Source: CAZIZT01 sp964544085
GTDB taxonomy: Bacteria > Campylobacterota_A > Desulfurellia > Desulfurellales > Hippeaceae
Direction of reading: 5' to 3'
DNA: 64,000 nt
Assembly (NCBI GenBank): GCA_964544085.1
Contig: CAZIZT010000038.1
Coordinates: forward strand, 1 to 64,000
The stretch's first letter is position 1; each line of letters opens with the position of its first letter. Under the pieces are notes generated by a model. It searched no databases. It saw only the letters and a program-made list of their open reading frames with translations, and was not told where the DNA came from. Both the position numbers and the translations under genes were made by a program. Positions 1 through 8,723 of the stretch are shown in pieces.

Positions 1-101
1 AGTTCGATTGAAAAAAGGAGACTAAAACTCCATTGAGGGCTATTTGCTTATCCTCTTCCTTCTGGCTTGTAAAAGAACATGTCGTCAAGCGACGAGATGG
101 T

Positions 102-130
102 AATATAATACAAAAAGGGGGAAAAGTCAA
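102..130 (-). promoter_or_regulatory. Leftward sigma-70-type promoter leaving the window
   Basis: On the minus strand TTGACT (130-125) is followed after exactly 17 bases by TATATT (107-102). Transcription would start near 95 and run leftward out of the window. The first part of the transcript can form a small GTCG/CGAC hairpin (about 80-92). The rest of bases 1-100 holds no ORF I can support, so this is probably the promoter and leader of a gene to the left, or of a small RNA. Confidence 0.55.
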
Positions 131-168
131 GGGGGGAGCCAAAAAAATCGTTAGATCAAAAATGGCGT

Positions 169-1152
169 TCAGACAAGCTTATCCACAAATCGCTCCATTT
201 TTTTGAAAACTTCTTCTGGTGAAAGTGAACGATAACAGAGCATATTGAAGGGGCAGGCCTCGTACTTGTTGCAGGGCTGGCATTCAAGGCCTTTGTAGAT
301 GAGCAATGTACGTCTATCCTCTACAAACCATCCGCTTGTAGGACCACAGATAACAACAGCAGGCGTTCGACGAGAGACCGCTACGTGCGCCGGAAACGAA
401 TCGTTACCCACAAAAAAGATCGCATTTGAAACAAGCGCCGCAAACTGTTTTATAGAAAAGGGATGCTCAAGCACATGCGCGCGACTCGAATAAGCCGCAC
501 ACCTCTTTGCTATGATCAACTCCCTTTGAGAAGCATACACCATAACAGGTGTTAGATTCCATCTGGTAGCAACCATATCTGCCAACAGGCCAAACGAATC
601 CGCCTGCCACATCTTTTCAGCTTTTCTTGCCGCGGGTGCTACCACAAAGTACCTCCCCAAGGCATGTTTTTTTACATACTCATCAACAAACAGTTCATCG
701 GTGTGTTTGTAGTGTAACACAGGCATAACATTAGTTTTCTCAACACCAAGTGGCTTCAGCAGATCCATACGCTCAAACACCGTATAACCGCTTGTTGATG
801 CCTTTACCGGTCGGTTGTAGTAAATGTTGTCAGACGGCTTCCAGAAACCTATTCTCAAAATAGCACCCGAAAAAAGGGTGATACGTTTGGATCTACCGGT
901 CCTCTGAATATCTATAACCGCGTCATATTGTTCCCTTCTTATTTTTGTTATGGCGCAAACCTCGGCGGATGCACCCTCGCGCAACGCATAGATCTTATCC
1001 AGAAAAGGATTGCCTGTAAGTATATCAACAGCGGCAGTGGATGTAAGAAAGTGGACTCTCCATCGGGGGTGTTTCCTTTTTATAGCCTCGGCAAGCGGAG
1101 CACTTAACAGCACATCGCCAAGCTGCCTCAATTGAATAAGCAAAATCTTCAT
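169..1152 (-). CDS. GT9 family glycosyltransferase (ADP-heptose:LPS heptosyltransferase-like)
   Basis: The 327-residue protein has the glycosyltransferase family 9 layout of two Rossmann-like domains. The N-terminus contains the LRQLGDVLLSAP segment that holds the acceptor-side Asp of WaaC/WaaF enzymes. The second half has a GNDSFPAHVAV nucleotide-sugar motif near residue 250, close to the usual GNDSGPMH. A C-terminal Cys cluster (CQPC..., ACPF..., LCYRSLSPEEV) is common in bacterial GT9 proteins. It probably adds heptose or a related sugar to the LPS core in the cytosol; the exact acceptor cannot be read from sequence. I chose the ATG at 1152 over the TTG one codon upstream. It is divergent from tsaE and has no Shine-Dalgarno sequence; see the promoter entry. 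Confidence 0.88.
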   Translation of the reverse strand: MKILLIQLRQLGDVLLSAPLAEAIKRKHPRWRVHFLTSTAAVDILTGNPFLDKIYALREGASAEVCAITKIRREQYDAVIDIQRTGRSKRITLFSGAILRIGFWKPSDNIYYNRPVKASTSGYTVFERMDLLKPLGVEKTNVMPVLHYKHTDELFVDEYVKKHALGRYFVVAPAARKAEKMWQADSFGLLADMVATRWNLTPVMVYASQRELIIAKRCAAYSSRAHVLEHPFSIKQFAALVSNAIFFVGNDSFPAHVAVSRRTPAVVICGPTSGWFVEDRRTLLIYKGLECQPCNKYEACPFNMLCYRSLSPEEVFKKMERFVDKLV

Positions 1153-1160
1153 CAAAAGTG

Positions 1161-1189
1161 ATTATACACCATGACGAAGCGATTTAGAA
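1161..1189 (-). promoter_or_regulatory. Candidate promoter of the GT9 gene (possibly leaderless)
   Basis: A perfect TATAAT (1166-1161) lies 8 bases before the ATG at 1152 on the minus strand. The -35 region at 17-base spacing is only TTCTAA, so the call rests mainly on the -10 box. If it is used, transcription begins at about the start codon, leaving no room for a ribosome binding site. Confidence 0.4.
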
Positions 1190-1190
1190 C

Positions 1191-1218
1191 TTGAAATTTT
1201 ACTCCATATATGTATAAG
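1191..1218 (+). promoter_or_regulatory. Candidate promoter of the tsaE-aroE-pil operon
   Basis: TTGAAA (1191-1196), a 16-base spacer and TATAAG (1213-1218) precede the tsaE ATG by 9 bases. The predicted start of transcription is within a few bases of the ATG. A weak TAAGG (1215-1219) could serve as a Shine-Dalgarno only if transcription starts further upstream. Confidence 0.45.
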
Positions 1219-1227
1219 GTTTAGAGC

Positions 1228-1647
1228 ATGTTAAACGGCGTACACGCTTCAAATGATCTGAAACAGACCCAGCAAATCGCCAGGCAATTTGTTAAAGAGC
1301 TTCTAAAGCAAAGAAAGGATGCTATCATATTCCTCCACGGAGAGATGGGTAGTGGCAAAACCACCTTTGTCAGATACGCACTGGAAGAGTTGGGTGTGGA
1401 TGAACACCAATTTGAAGGAAGCCCAACGTTTACGGTGATTAATGAATATCAAGATGGCATTTACCATGTGGATCTGTATCGGGTAGCCTCAAAAGAGGAC
1501 ATAGAAAGCACCGGATTGTACGAGTTGTTTGAAAAGAAAGGGATTTTCTTTGTTGAGTGGCCAGAAATTCTGGATATAAAACCAGACATAAGCGTAAGAA
1601 TCGAGATAACCGGTGAACATGCAAGAAGATTCGTCTTTTCAGGTTGA
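1228..1647 (+). CDS. tsaE: tRNA threonylcarbamoyladenosine biosynthesis ATPase TsaE
   Basis: TsaE is the P-loop ATPase that supports TsaD/TsaB during t6A37 modification of ANN-decoding tRNAs. The 139-residue length is typical of the family. Visible motifs are the Walker A GEMGSGKTT (residues 38-46), the SPTFTVINEY segment (65-74), HVDLYR (80-85) and EWPE (110-113), in the usual TsaE order. The gene opens a rightward operon and its 3' end overlaps aroE by about 30 bases, which suggests translational coupling. The start may be leaderless. Confidence 0.95.
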   Translation: MLNGVHASNDLKQTQQIARQFVKELLKQRKDAIIFLHGEMGSGKTTFVRYALEELGVDEHQFEGSPTFTVINEYQDGIYHVDLYRVASKEDIESTGLYELFEKKGIFFVEWPEILDIKPDISVRIEITGEHARRFVFSG

Positions 1648-2455
1648 GATCAACGCCGAAACAAAGGTGTTTGCCATCATTGGCAAACCTGTCAAGCACA
1701 GCTTATCACCCGCATTACATACCTCCATGTTCAGACGCCACAATATAAACGCTGTCTATGTGGCATTCGAACCCGAAGATGCCCAAGAAGCGCTCAGAGC
1801 TGTAAAGGCTCTGAAAATCAACGGTTTGAACGTAACAGTGCCTTTTAAAGAGGCAGCATGTGAGTCTGCAGATGAGCTTTCGAACGAAGCCAAAATAATA
1901 GGGGCTGTAAACACGATTGTTAATAGAAAGGGCAAACTGCACGGGTACAATACCGACTATCTGGGATTCATAGAAATGTACAATGCAATCGTATCCACAA
2001 GAAAGCCAACGCAGCCTTTAGTAGTCGGCGCCGGTGGCGCGGCAAGGGCAATTCTATACGCTCTTTACAAACTTGGATACGAAGTGGTTTATATAAAAAA
2101 TCGCACACAAAGTCGGATAATGGAGTTGCAAAAGAGATTTAAAAACCTGATCGAGATACGTTCTGTTAAAGATGTAAAGTCAACAGGAGCCGACCTTATT
2201 ATAAACTGCACATCCGTAGGTCTTGATGGGAAAAGCCTGCCGATAGAGCCGGATGATCTTGTTGATAATGTTGCCGTTATGGATATAATATACACGGATA
2301 CTCCGTTGATAAAGAAAGCCAGGGAAAAAAAATTAACTGCTATCAACGGAATGAGGATGTTTGTTTACCAGGCTTATTATGCATTTGAGCTTTTCACAGG
2401 AGTCAGGTTTGATATTGATTTTGCCTTTGATCTCTTAAAGAGGGTTAAGCAATGA
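1619..2455 (+). CDS. aroE: Shikimate 5-dehydrogenase
   Basis: AroE reduces 3-dehydroshikimate to shikimate with NADPH in the chorismate pathway. The substrate domain shows the GKPVKHSLSPALH motif with the Ser pair, NVTVPFKE with the catalytic Lys, and NTDYLGF with the catalytic Asp. The NADP domain has GAGGAARAI. About 278 residues is normal length. The ATG at 1619 is used here; a GTG two codons upstream (1613) is equally possible and both lie inside tsaE. The TGA stop overlaps the pilB ATG (ATGA), so aroE and pilB are probably co-translated although their functions are unrelated. Confidence 0.95.
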   Translation: MQEDSSFQVEINAETKVFAIIGKPVKHSLSPALHTSMFRRHNINAVYVAFEPEDAQEALRAVKALKINGLNVTVPFKEAACESADELSNEAKIIGAVNTIVNRKGKLHGYNTDYLGFIEMYNAIVSTRKPTQPLVVGAGGAARAILYALYKLGYEVVYIKNRTQSRIMELQKRFKNLIEIRSVKDVKSTGADLIINCTSVGLDGKSLPIEPDDLVDNVAVMDIIYTDTPLIKKAREKKLTAINGMRMFVYQAYYAFELFTGVRFDIDFAFDLLKRVKQ

Positions 2456-4143
2456 CAACGCTCCTTGGTCAACTGCTGCTCTGGAACAAGATAATAACAC
2501 AGGAGCAGCTTGAAGAGGCACTTGAGGAACAAAAAAGAACCAACAAAAAACTGGGCACGATACTGATAGAAAAAGGGTTTGTTAGCGAGGATGTGCTTAA
2601 TGAGTTTCTAAGCAAGCAGTACGGTATCAAATCGGTGAACCTATCAGAGATAGAAATACCCAAGGAAGCGATAGAAAAGGTTCCTGCCCAGATAGCAAAA
2701 AAGTACACCCTCATCCCAATCGGTATAAAAAACAACAAAATAGAGGTGGCAATATCGGATCCTACCAACATTTTCGCCCTGGACGAGGTAAGATTTGTCA
2801 CCGGCATGAATGTGGTGCCCTACCTATCAAATGAAGCTGCCATAATAAGAGCAATAGACAAGTACTATGGAACATCAAAAGAACTGGACACGATAGTAAA
2901 CTCCTTGAGCGAGCTTGCATCCAACGTCAGTGTATTATCGGAAGAGGAAGAATCGCTGGAAGACCTGGAGGAAAAATCCTCCGAAGAACCCATCATCAAA
3001 CTGGCCAATTCCATTCTCTCCAAAGCCGTCCAATCGGGTGCAAGCGACATTCATTTAGAACCGTATGAAAACGACTTCCGTATTCGTTACCGTGTCGACG
3101 GTAAACTGACCGAGTTCATGAAGCTTTCAAAAACAATTGCTCCACCCCTTACATCGCGTTTTAAGATCATGGCAAAACTTAATATAGCCGAAAAGCGTTT
3201 GCCACAGGACGGAAGGATCAGAATAAGAACGGGTGGCAAGGACATTGATTTAAGGGTATCAACACTACCCACAATATATGGAGAAAAAACGGTCATGAGA
3301 ATACTTGACAGAAGCAGCATTAAGGTGGAGCTTGAGGCTCTCGGTTTTGAACCAGAAGACCTTCAGCGGTACAAAAAAGCCATTTCCTCACCCTACGGCA
3401 TGATACTCGTAACAGGTCCAACGGGTAGTGGTAAGACAACCACACTTTACGCATCTCTCAATCGAATCAATAAAGAGGACGTCAATATACTCACTGTTGA
3501 GGATCCCGTGGAGTACAATATTGAGGGCATAAACCAGGTGCAGGTTAAAGAGGATATTGGTCTAACATTTGCTGAGGCCCTAAGATCATTTTTAAGACAG
3601 GATCCGGATATTATAATGGTTGGAGAGATCAGGGATACAGAAACAGCAGAGATTGCTATAAGAAGCGCTCTAACAGGACACCTTGTCTTTTCCACCGTGC
3701 ATACCAACGACGCTCCATCGACAATAATGCGCCTCGTCGATATGGGTATAGAGAGATACCTGATAGCCTCATCGTTAGTACTTGTACTTGCACAAAGGCT
3801 CGTCAGAAAGGTATGCCCATTTTGCAAACAGGAGATAAAGGTGCCTCCCAATGCCCTCGAAGAGATAGGATTCAGTAAACAGGAAGCAAGAACCGTAAGA
3901 ATATTCAAGGGCAAAGGCTGTGATAGGTGCAACAATACAGGTTACAAAGGTAGAATTGCACTCTACGAAGTAATGCCGATCAGTGATAAAATCAGGGAAC
4001 TTATACTGAACGAGGCTCCTGTCTCAGAAATCAGAAAGCAAGCAATAGCTGAAGGCATGTCAACGCTCAGAAAAAGTGGACTGAAAAAGATAAAAGAAGG
4101 CATAACCACGATTGAGGAGGTTATGAATGTTACCTTCAATTAA
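2452..4143 (+). CDS. pilB: Type IV pilus assembly (extension) ATPase PilB
   Basis: PilB is the hexameric cytoplasmic motor that powers pilus extension. The 563-residue protein has an N-terminal MshEN/GspE-N region (about 1-150), an acidic linker rich in Glu and Ser near 160-180, and the GspE ATPase core. The core shows Walker A GPTGSGKTTT (about 322-331), the Walker B-like DPDIIMVGEIRD (about 383-394) and the His box around TVHTNDAPST. A zinc tetracysteine, CPFC near 454 and CDRC near 489, distinguishes PilB/GspE from PilT. Because pilT and pilC follow, type IV pilus function is favoured over type II secretion. Confidence 0.95.
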   Translation: MTTLLGQLLLWNKIITQEQLEEALEEQKRTNKKLGTILIEKGFVSEDVLNEFLSKQYGIKSVNLSEIEIPKEAIEKVPAQIAKKYTLIPIGIKNNKIEVAISDPTNIFALDEVRFVTGMNVVPYLSNEAAIIRAIDKYYGTSKELDTIVNSLSELASNVSVLSEEEESLEDLEEKSSEEPIIKLANSILSKAVQSGASDIHLEPYENDFRIRYRVDGKLTEFMKLSKTIAPPLTSRFKIMAKLNIAEKRLPQDGRIRIRTGGKDIDLRVSTLPTIYGEKTVMRILDRSSIKVELEALGFEPEDLQRYKKAISSPYGMILVTGPTGSGKTTTLYASLNRINKEDVNILTVEDPVEYNIEGINQVQVKEDIGLTFAEALRSFLRQDPDIIMVGEIRDTETAEIAIRSALTGHLVFSTVHTNDAPSTIMRLVDMGIERYLIASSLVLVLAQRLVRKVCPFCKQEIKVPPNALEEIGFSKQEARTVRIFKGKGCDRCNNTGYKGRIALYEVMPISDKIRELILNEAPVSEIRKQAIAEGMSTLRKSGLKKIKEGITTIEEVMNVTFN

Positions 4144-4166
4144 TCCGATATAAAAGGGGGGAACGT

Positions 4167-5261
4167 ATGGCTCAAAAAGCCACCGATCTTGTGCAGCTGC
4201 TGGAGATGATGCTTCAGCGTGGTGCCTCAGATTTACATATAACAGTAGGAGCAAAACCCAAAATAAGGGTACATGGAGACCTTATCGATCTGGACGAGTT
4301 TGAGCCACTTACAGCACCTGAGGCTCAGAATCTATGTTACAGCGTAATGACCGAGCTACAGAAAAAGAAGCTCGAAGATGAGTTTGATGTGGATTTCTCC
4401 TTTGGTATATCGAAGCTATCCAGATTCAGGGCGAATGTATACATACAAAGAGGAACGGTTGCAGGAGCATTCAGGGCAATACCCTTTGAAATACCACCTT
4501 TTGAGAAATTGGGCATTCCGCCGGTAGTTCAACAATTCGCCACACTGCCAAAAGGTATAGTATTGGTCACAGGGCCCACGGGAAGCGGAAAGTCAACTAC
4601 TCTTGCTGCACTTATAGACAAGATAAACCGCGAAAGAAAGGTGCACATTATAACCATAGAAGACCCTATCGAGTTTACCTATAAGCACCAAGAAGCGCTT
4701 ATAGACCAAAGAGAAATCGGTAGCGACGTACCTTCCTTTGCGTCTGCCCTTAAACATATATTAAGACAGGACCCGGACATCATCCTTGTAGGTGAGATGA
4801 GAGACTTGGAAACCATTCAGGCAGCTATAACCACAGCGGAAACGGGACACCTTGTATTTGCAACGCTCCATACAAATTCCGCTCCCGAGACCATTAATAG
4901 AATTATTGATGTTTTTCCACCCAATCAGCAATCACAGGTAAGAACCCAGTTATCTGTAAGCCTTCAGGGTATTGTCACTCAAACCTTGTTGAAACGCAAA
5001 GATGGCAAAGGCAGGGTCCTCGCGATGGAAATACTAATACCCAATGCCGCAATAAGAAACCTGATCAGGGAAAATAAAATACCGCAGATATACTCAGCCA
5101 TGCAAATGGGCCAATCTGAAACTGGCATGATGACGATGAATCAGTCGTTGCTAAATCTCTACAAAAAGGGGTTGATCTCATACGACACGGCACTAAGCGC
5201 CTCACTGGATAAGAAAAGCTTGCAAAAGGAGCTGGATAAGCTTAAATATTTGAGACACTAA
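4167..5261 (+). CDS. pilT: Type IV pilus retraction ATPase PilT
   Basis: PilT drives pilus retraction, giving twitching motility and DNA uptake. At 364 residues it has the usual short N-terminal PAS-like domain. Visible motifs are Walker A GPTGSGKST (about 136-144), DPDIILVGEMRDLET (about 201-215), the HTNSAPETINRIID box and the PilT-specific AIRNLIRE segment near 293. It lacks the zinc Cys motif of PilB. A GGGGGG Shine-Dalgarno lies 5 bases before the ATG. It sits between pilB and pilC in one operon. Confidence 0.96.
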   Translation: MAQKATDLVQLLEMMLQRGASDLHITVGAKPKIRVHGDLIDLDEFEPLTAPEAQNLCYSVMTELQKKKLEDEFDVDFSFGISKLSRFRANVYIQRGTVAGAFRAIPFEIPPFEKLGIPPVVQQFATLPKGIVLVTGPTGSGKSTTLAALIDKINRERKVHIITIEDPIEFTYKHQEALIDQREIGSDVPSFASALKHILRQDPDIILVGEMRDLETIQAAITTAETGHLVFATLHTNSAPETINRIIDVFPPNQQSQVRTQLSVSLQGIVTQTLLKRKDGKGRVLAMEILIPNAAIRNLIRENKIPQIYSAMQMGQSETGMMTMNQSLLNLYKKGLISYDTALSASLDKKSLQKELDKLKYLRH

Positions 5262-5274
5262 TTAAGGAGAGCTT

Positions 5275-6477
5275 ATGCCATATTTTAAATGGAAAGGCAA
5301 GGATCCAAAAGGCAAAATAAAAAAAGGTGAGATAGTTGCATCTGACAAAAACGATGCTTTAGCCAAGCTAAAAAGCAAAAAGATCACTGTTATAACCATT
5401 AAACCGGCGCCCAAAGAGATAGAAATCCCCTTTATAAAAAAGGTAAGCGAAAAGGAGTTGCTTATATTTACCAAACAACTCTCCATCATGCTTGCCTCAG
5501 GACTGCCACTTGATCAATCACTGAGCATTATAGCCGACCAGATGACCAACAAACATCTGGGTGAGATTGTTTACAGGATAAAAAGCGATATAGAAAGTGG
5601 AAGTACACTCGCCAATGCCCTGAAAAAACATAAAAACGTCTTCTCAACAATGTACGTAAACATGGTAAACTCCGGAGAGAAGACAGGTAACCTCGATGGC
5701 GTTTTGAAACGCCTCACCGAAATGATGGAAAAGAGCATCGCCCTGAAGAGAAAAATCAGGGGTGCTATGATATATCCTACTATTGTATCCATCGTAGCTG
5801 TGGGTGTTATAACCCTGATCATGACCTTCGTCATACCAACCTTTGCACAGATGTATTCATCAAGCGGCATGAGTTTGCCATTGCCCACCAGAATAGTCAT
5901 AGCTGTAAGCCTTTTTTTGAAAAACAACATAGGCTATTTGCTTGCTGGTTTAATTGCCTTAATCATATTTATACGTATCCTCTACAAGAAAAATTACAAG
6001 TTTCACCGTTTTGTGGATAAGGTCCTGCTTCATATACCGATACTCGGTGTGCTTGCCAGAAAAGGTTCCATAGCGAATTTCTCTGCGATACTTGCATCCT
6101 TGAGTGCAAGCGGAATAGACATACTCGAAGCCCTTGAAATAGCAGCAAAAACCGCTGGCAATCTGATCATCGAAGAAACGCTGATGGAAGTTCGCGACAT
6201 GGTAAAAAGGGGCGAAAACCTCTCCACAGCGATGGCAGCAAGTGGGGAGTTCCCTGATATGGTTATCCAGATGGTATCTGTTGGTGAAGAGACAGGAACA
6301 CTTGAAGAGATGCTGCAGAAGGTTTACCAGTACTACGAAGAAGAGGTTGACAACACCGTAAAGAACCTAACAAATATGATAGAGCCTGTAATTATCGTTG
6401 TGCTGGGGAGCATAATCGGCTTCCTGGTAATATCTATGTATTTGCCAATCTTCAAAATTGGAGAGACGATCAGATAA
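5275..6477 (+). CDS. pilC: Type IV pilus inner-membrane platform protein PilC
   Basis: PilC is the membrane platform on which PilB and PilT act. The 400 residues contain two T2SSF (GspF) repeats (about 65-190 and 270-390), each followed by a hydrophobic membrane segment, with a further segment near 215-235. The N-terminal KWKGKDPKGKIKKGEI stretch is the standard PilC/GspF opening. An AAGGAG ribosome site precedes the start. Its last 8 bases overlap the convergent mrdA, with no terminator between them. Confidence 0.95.
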   Translation: MPYFKWKGKDPKGKIKKGEIVASDKNDALAKLKSKKITVITIKPAPKEIEIPFIKKVSEKELLIFTKQLSIMLASGLPLDQSLSIIADQMTNKHLGEIVYRIKSDIESGSTLANALKKHKNVFSTMYVNMVNSGEKTGNLDGVLKRLTEMMEKSIALKRKIRGAMIYPTIVSIVAVGVITLIMTFVIPTFAQMYSSSGMSLPLPTRIVIAVSLFLKNNIGYLLAGLIALIIFIRILYKKNYKFHRFVDKVLLHIPILGVLARKGSIANFSAILASLSASGIDILEALEIAAKTAGNLIIEETLMEVRDMVKRGENLSTAMAASGEFPDMVIQMVSVGEETGTLEEMLQKVYQYYEEEVDNTVKNLTNMIEPVIIVVLGSIIGFLVISMYLPIFKIGETIR

Positions 6478-8266
6478 GATGCAGCTCCTTTAAATACAGA
6501 TAGACACTTTTTGCTACCATCGCTGCCTTGGAGCTGTGTTCACCATGCTCAAGAAATACAACAACCACCACCTTTGGGTGTTTCATTGGAGCAAAAGAAG
6601 CAAACCAGGCATGTGGAAAATACTTTTGAGCCTTTTTTAAGCTAATTTTTCCCTCGTCAAGTAGCTTTTTGATTTTCTTATACACGGAACTTTTCACGAC
6701 CTGAGATGTGCCTGTTTTTCCGCAAATATCCATACCATCGATCTTTGCTATCCTTGCTGTTCCATACTTACCATTAACAACAAGCCACAAATAGTGCTTT
6801 ATCGCCCTGTAGAAGCGACTTTTGAACACATACCTGACAACCGGTTTTTTATTCTTCAAAAGGGACGGTACATACCCAATACCGTTGTTCGCTATAATGG
6901 AAAAAGCAACGGCAACCTGTAATGGGCTTGCCAGAAAGAAACCCTGGCCAATGGCTGTTGTAACGGTATCGCCTATATACCACTCCTGTCTGTATCGCCT
7001 AAATTTCCATGCGCGTGTGGGTAGATTGCCTTTTGTGCAGTAACTGAACAAGCCCGGTGAGCGACCAAAACCGAATTGAGAAAGGTAGTAATCCATCTTG
7101 TCGATACCAAGTTTCAAGCCAACCTGATAGAAAAACACATCGGAGGAGCTTTCTATAGCTCGTTTTAATTTTATTTTTCCAAATCCACCATATTTCCAAT
7201 CCCTGTAAACGTTCTTGCCTATCTTAATCGAGTAGGGACACATAAGCGTTGTATTGAGGGTAATCACACCGTCTTTGAGGGCAGCAAGCGCCATAAAGGG
7301 TTTAATGAGTGAGCCAGGTGGGTAGGCTCCCTGCGTTGCAATATCAAAAAGCGAAATTTTATGCTCCCTTCTCAGCTTCAACCACTGCTTCCTGCTCAAA
7401 CCGCTGACAAACAGATTCGGATCGAAGGAACCGGTATTTGCCATACCAAGTATGTGTCCATCTGGACGCATCACAATAATGGATCCCTTAAACTCACCAG
7501 AGTTTAACAGGTGATACAGGTATGATTGTAGCTTCATGTTCATACTAAGGGTTATGGATTTTCCCTTTCTGGGCGGCGTTTCGGAGAGGGTTTTAACAAC
7601 CTCTCCATCCGCAGAAACCTCAATTTCCTTGTAGCCCCACCTGCCTCTAAGCAATGCGTTATACTTCTTCTCAACACCCTTTCTACCTACAAACTCACCA
7701 ATCTTATACTCTGGATGACGCATCAAGTCTTTCTTCGATACTTCGCTTACATAGCCTACGATATTTGCAAACTCGACGGCATTTGCAGGATAGTACCGCT
7801 TGGGAGATACCTCCACATTCACAATCGGAGCGAGCTCTTTATCGGAAAGAACCATGAACACATCCCTTCTTGTTGCATTGGGCTTCAGGATAACCGACTG
7901 ATAGTATCTGCTCATGGATAGCTTGCTTCTGATGTATGACTCAGGCAAATTCAAATACCGGCCAAACTTTCTAATAATCCTTTCTCCTATGCGTTTTCCG
8001 CCCGATACATATATCGAGAAAGTTGGTCTGTTTGTAGCACAAATCATATCGTCGCTCGAGATTATTTTGCCTCGTACAGGGACAAGACCTATTAACCTGA
8101 TGTAGTTTTTCTTTGACAACTCCAGATAGTAATCACTGTGGAGGACCTGCATATAGAAAAGCCTGAGAGAGATTACCACCACAGATACCAAAACTATCAA
8201 AACAAGCCACTTATAGTTACCGGAGAAATCTATGCGCTGGAATATGTACTTATCCCTCTTTGCCAT
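6470..8266 (-). CDS. mrdA: Penicillin-binding protein 2 (elongation transpeptidase)
   Basis: PBP2 cross-links peptidoglycan during cylindrical growth as part of the elongasome. The 598-residue protein has one N-terminal membrane anchor (about 20-42), a PBP dimerisation domain and a transpeptidase domain. The catalytic SLIK tetrad is at Ser319, an SSD motif follows near 374, and the KTGT motif begins at Lys517, so all three active-site boxes are present. It is the last gene of the mreBCD cluster. rodA is not in this window. Confidence 0.95.
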   Translation of the reverse strand: MAKRDKYIFQRIDFSGNYKWLVLIVLVSVVVISLRLFYMQVLHSDYYLELSKKNYIRLIGLVPVRGKIISSDDMICATNRPTFSIYVSGGKRIGERIIRKFGRYLNLPESYIRSKLSMSRYYQSVILKPNATRRDVFMVLSDKELAPIVNVEVSPKRYYPANAVEFANIVGYVSEVSKKDLMRHPEYKIGEFVGRKGVEKKYNALLRGRWGYKEIEVSADGEVVKTLSETPPRKGKSITLSMNMKLQSYLYHLLNSGEFKGSIIVMRPDGHILGMANTGSFDPNLFVSGLSRKQWLKLRREHKISLFDIATQGAYPPGSLIKPFMALAALKDGVITLNTTLMCPYSIKIGKNVYRDWKYGGFGKIKLKRAIESSSDVFFYQVGLKLGIDKMDYYLSQFGFGRSPGLFSYCTKGNLPTRAWKFRRYRQEWYIGDTVTTAIGQGFFLASPLQVAVAFSIIANNGIGYVPSLLKNKKPVVRYVFKSRFYRAIKHYLWLVVNGKYGTARIAKIDGMDICGKTGTSQVVKSSVYKKIKKLLDEGKISLKKAQKYFPHAWFASFAPMKHPKVVVVVFLEHGEHSSKAAMVAKSVYLYLKELHLI

Positions 8267-8723
8267 CGTCTATCTTTCTTAGATTTATCCTTGTCAGAAT
8301 GTGGTTTGTAAACAGACAAAAAAGATAAGTAAATATCAAAAGCAGGCCTATCAAAAACAATGGCACACCCCACACCCGATAACATATAGCTGCATAGACA
8401 AAATAGAAAAAAAGGCACATCGGGTATCGGCTAAATTGAAACGTGAACCTAACGTTGTCCGCAAGATAGACCGCAAACGGAAGTGCAAAGGTGAAGATAA
8501 AGTTATCATGAAGAGCAATTATGTCACTTATTATTCCAAACACAAACGAGGCGTGCAATGCCCAATTTCTATCATAAAAGGCAAAAAGTAGCGCCGCCTC
8601 AAAGAAAAAGAAAAGGCTGATGAATGGTGTTATGTAAATAAAATTAACAATCTCAGCAAATATAACCGAAATCACATACAACGCTGCTATATTAATAAAC
8701 AATTTGCTTATTTTTTTATGCAT
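8250..8723 (-). CDS. mreD: Rod shape-determining protein MreD
   Basis: This small, very hydrophobic protein of about 157 residues has four to six membrane segments and almost no soluble part, as expected for MreD, the inner-membrane partner of MreC. Sequence conservation is low, so the call depends strongly on its position between mreC and mrdA. I chose the ATG at 8723; a GTG at 8741 in the same frame would add six residues. Either start overlaps the end of mreC, and the stop overlaps mrdA. Confidence 0.85.
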   Translation of the reverse strand: MHKKISKLFINIAALYVISVIFAEIVNFIYITPFISLFFFFEAALLFAFYDRNWALHASFVFGIISDIIALHDNFIFTFALPFAVYLADNVRFTFQFSRYPMCLFFYFVYAAICYRVWGVPLFLIGLLLIFTYLFCLFTNHILTRINLRKIDDGKEG

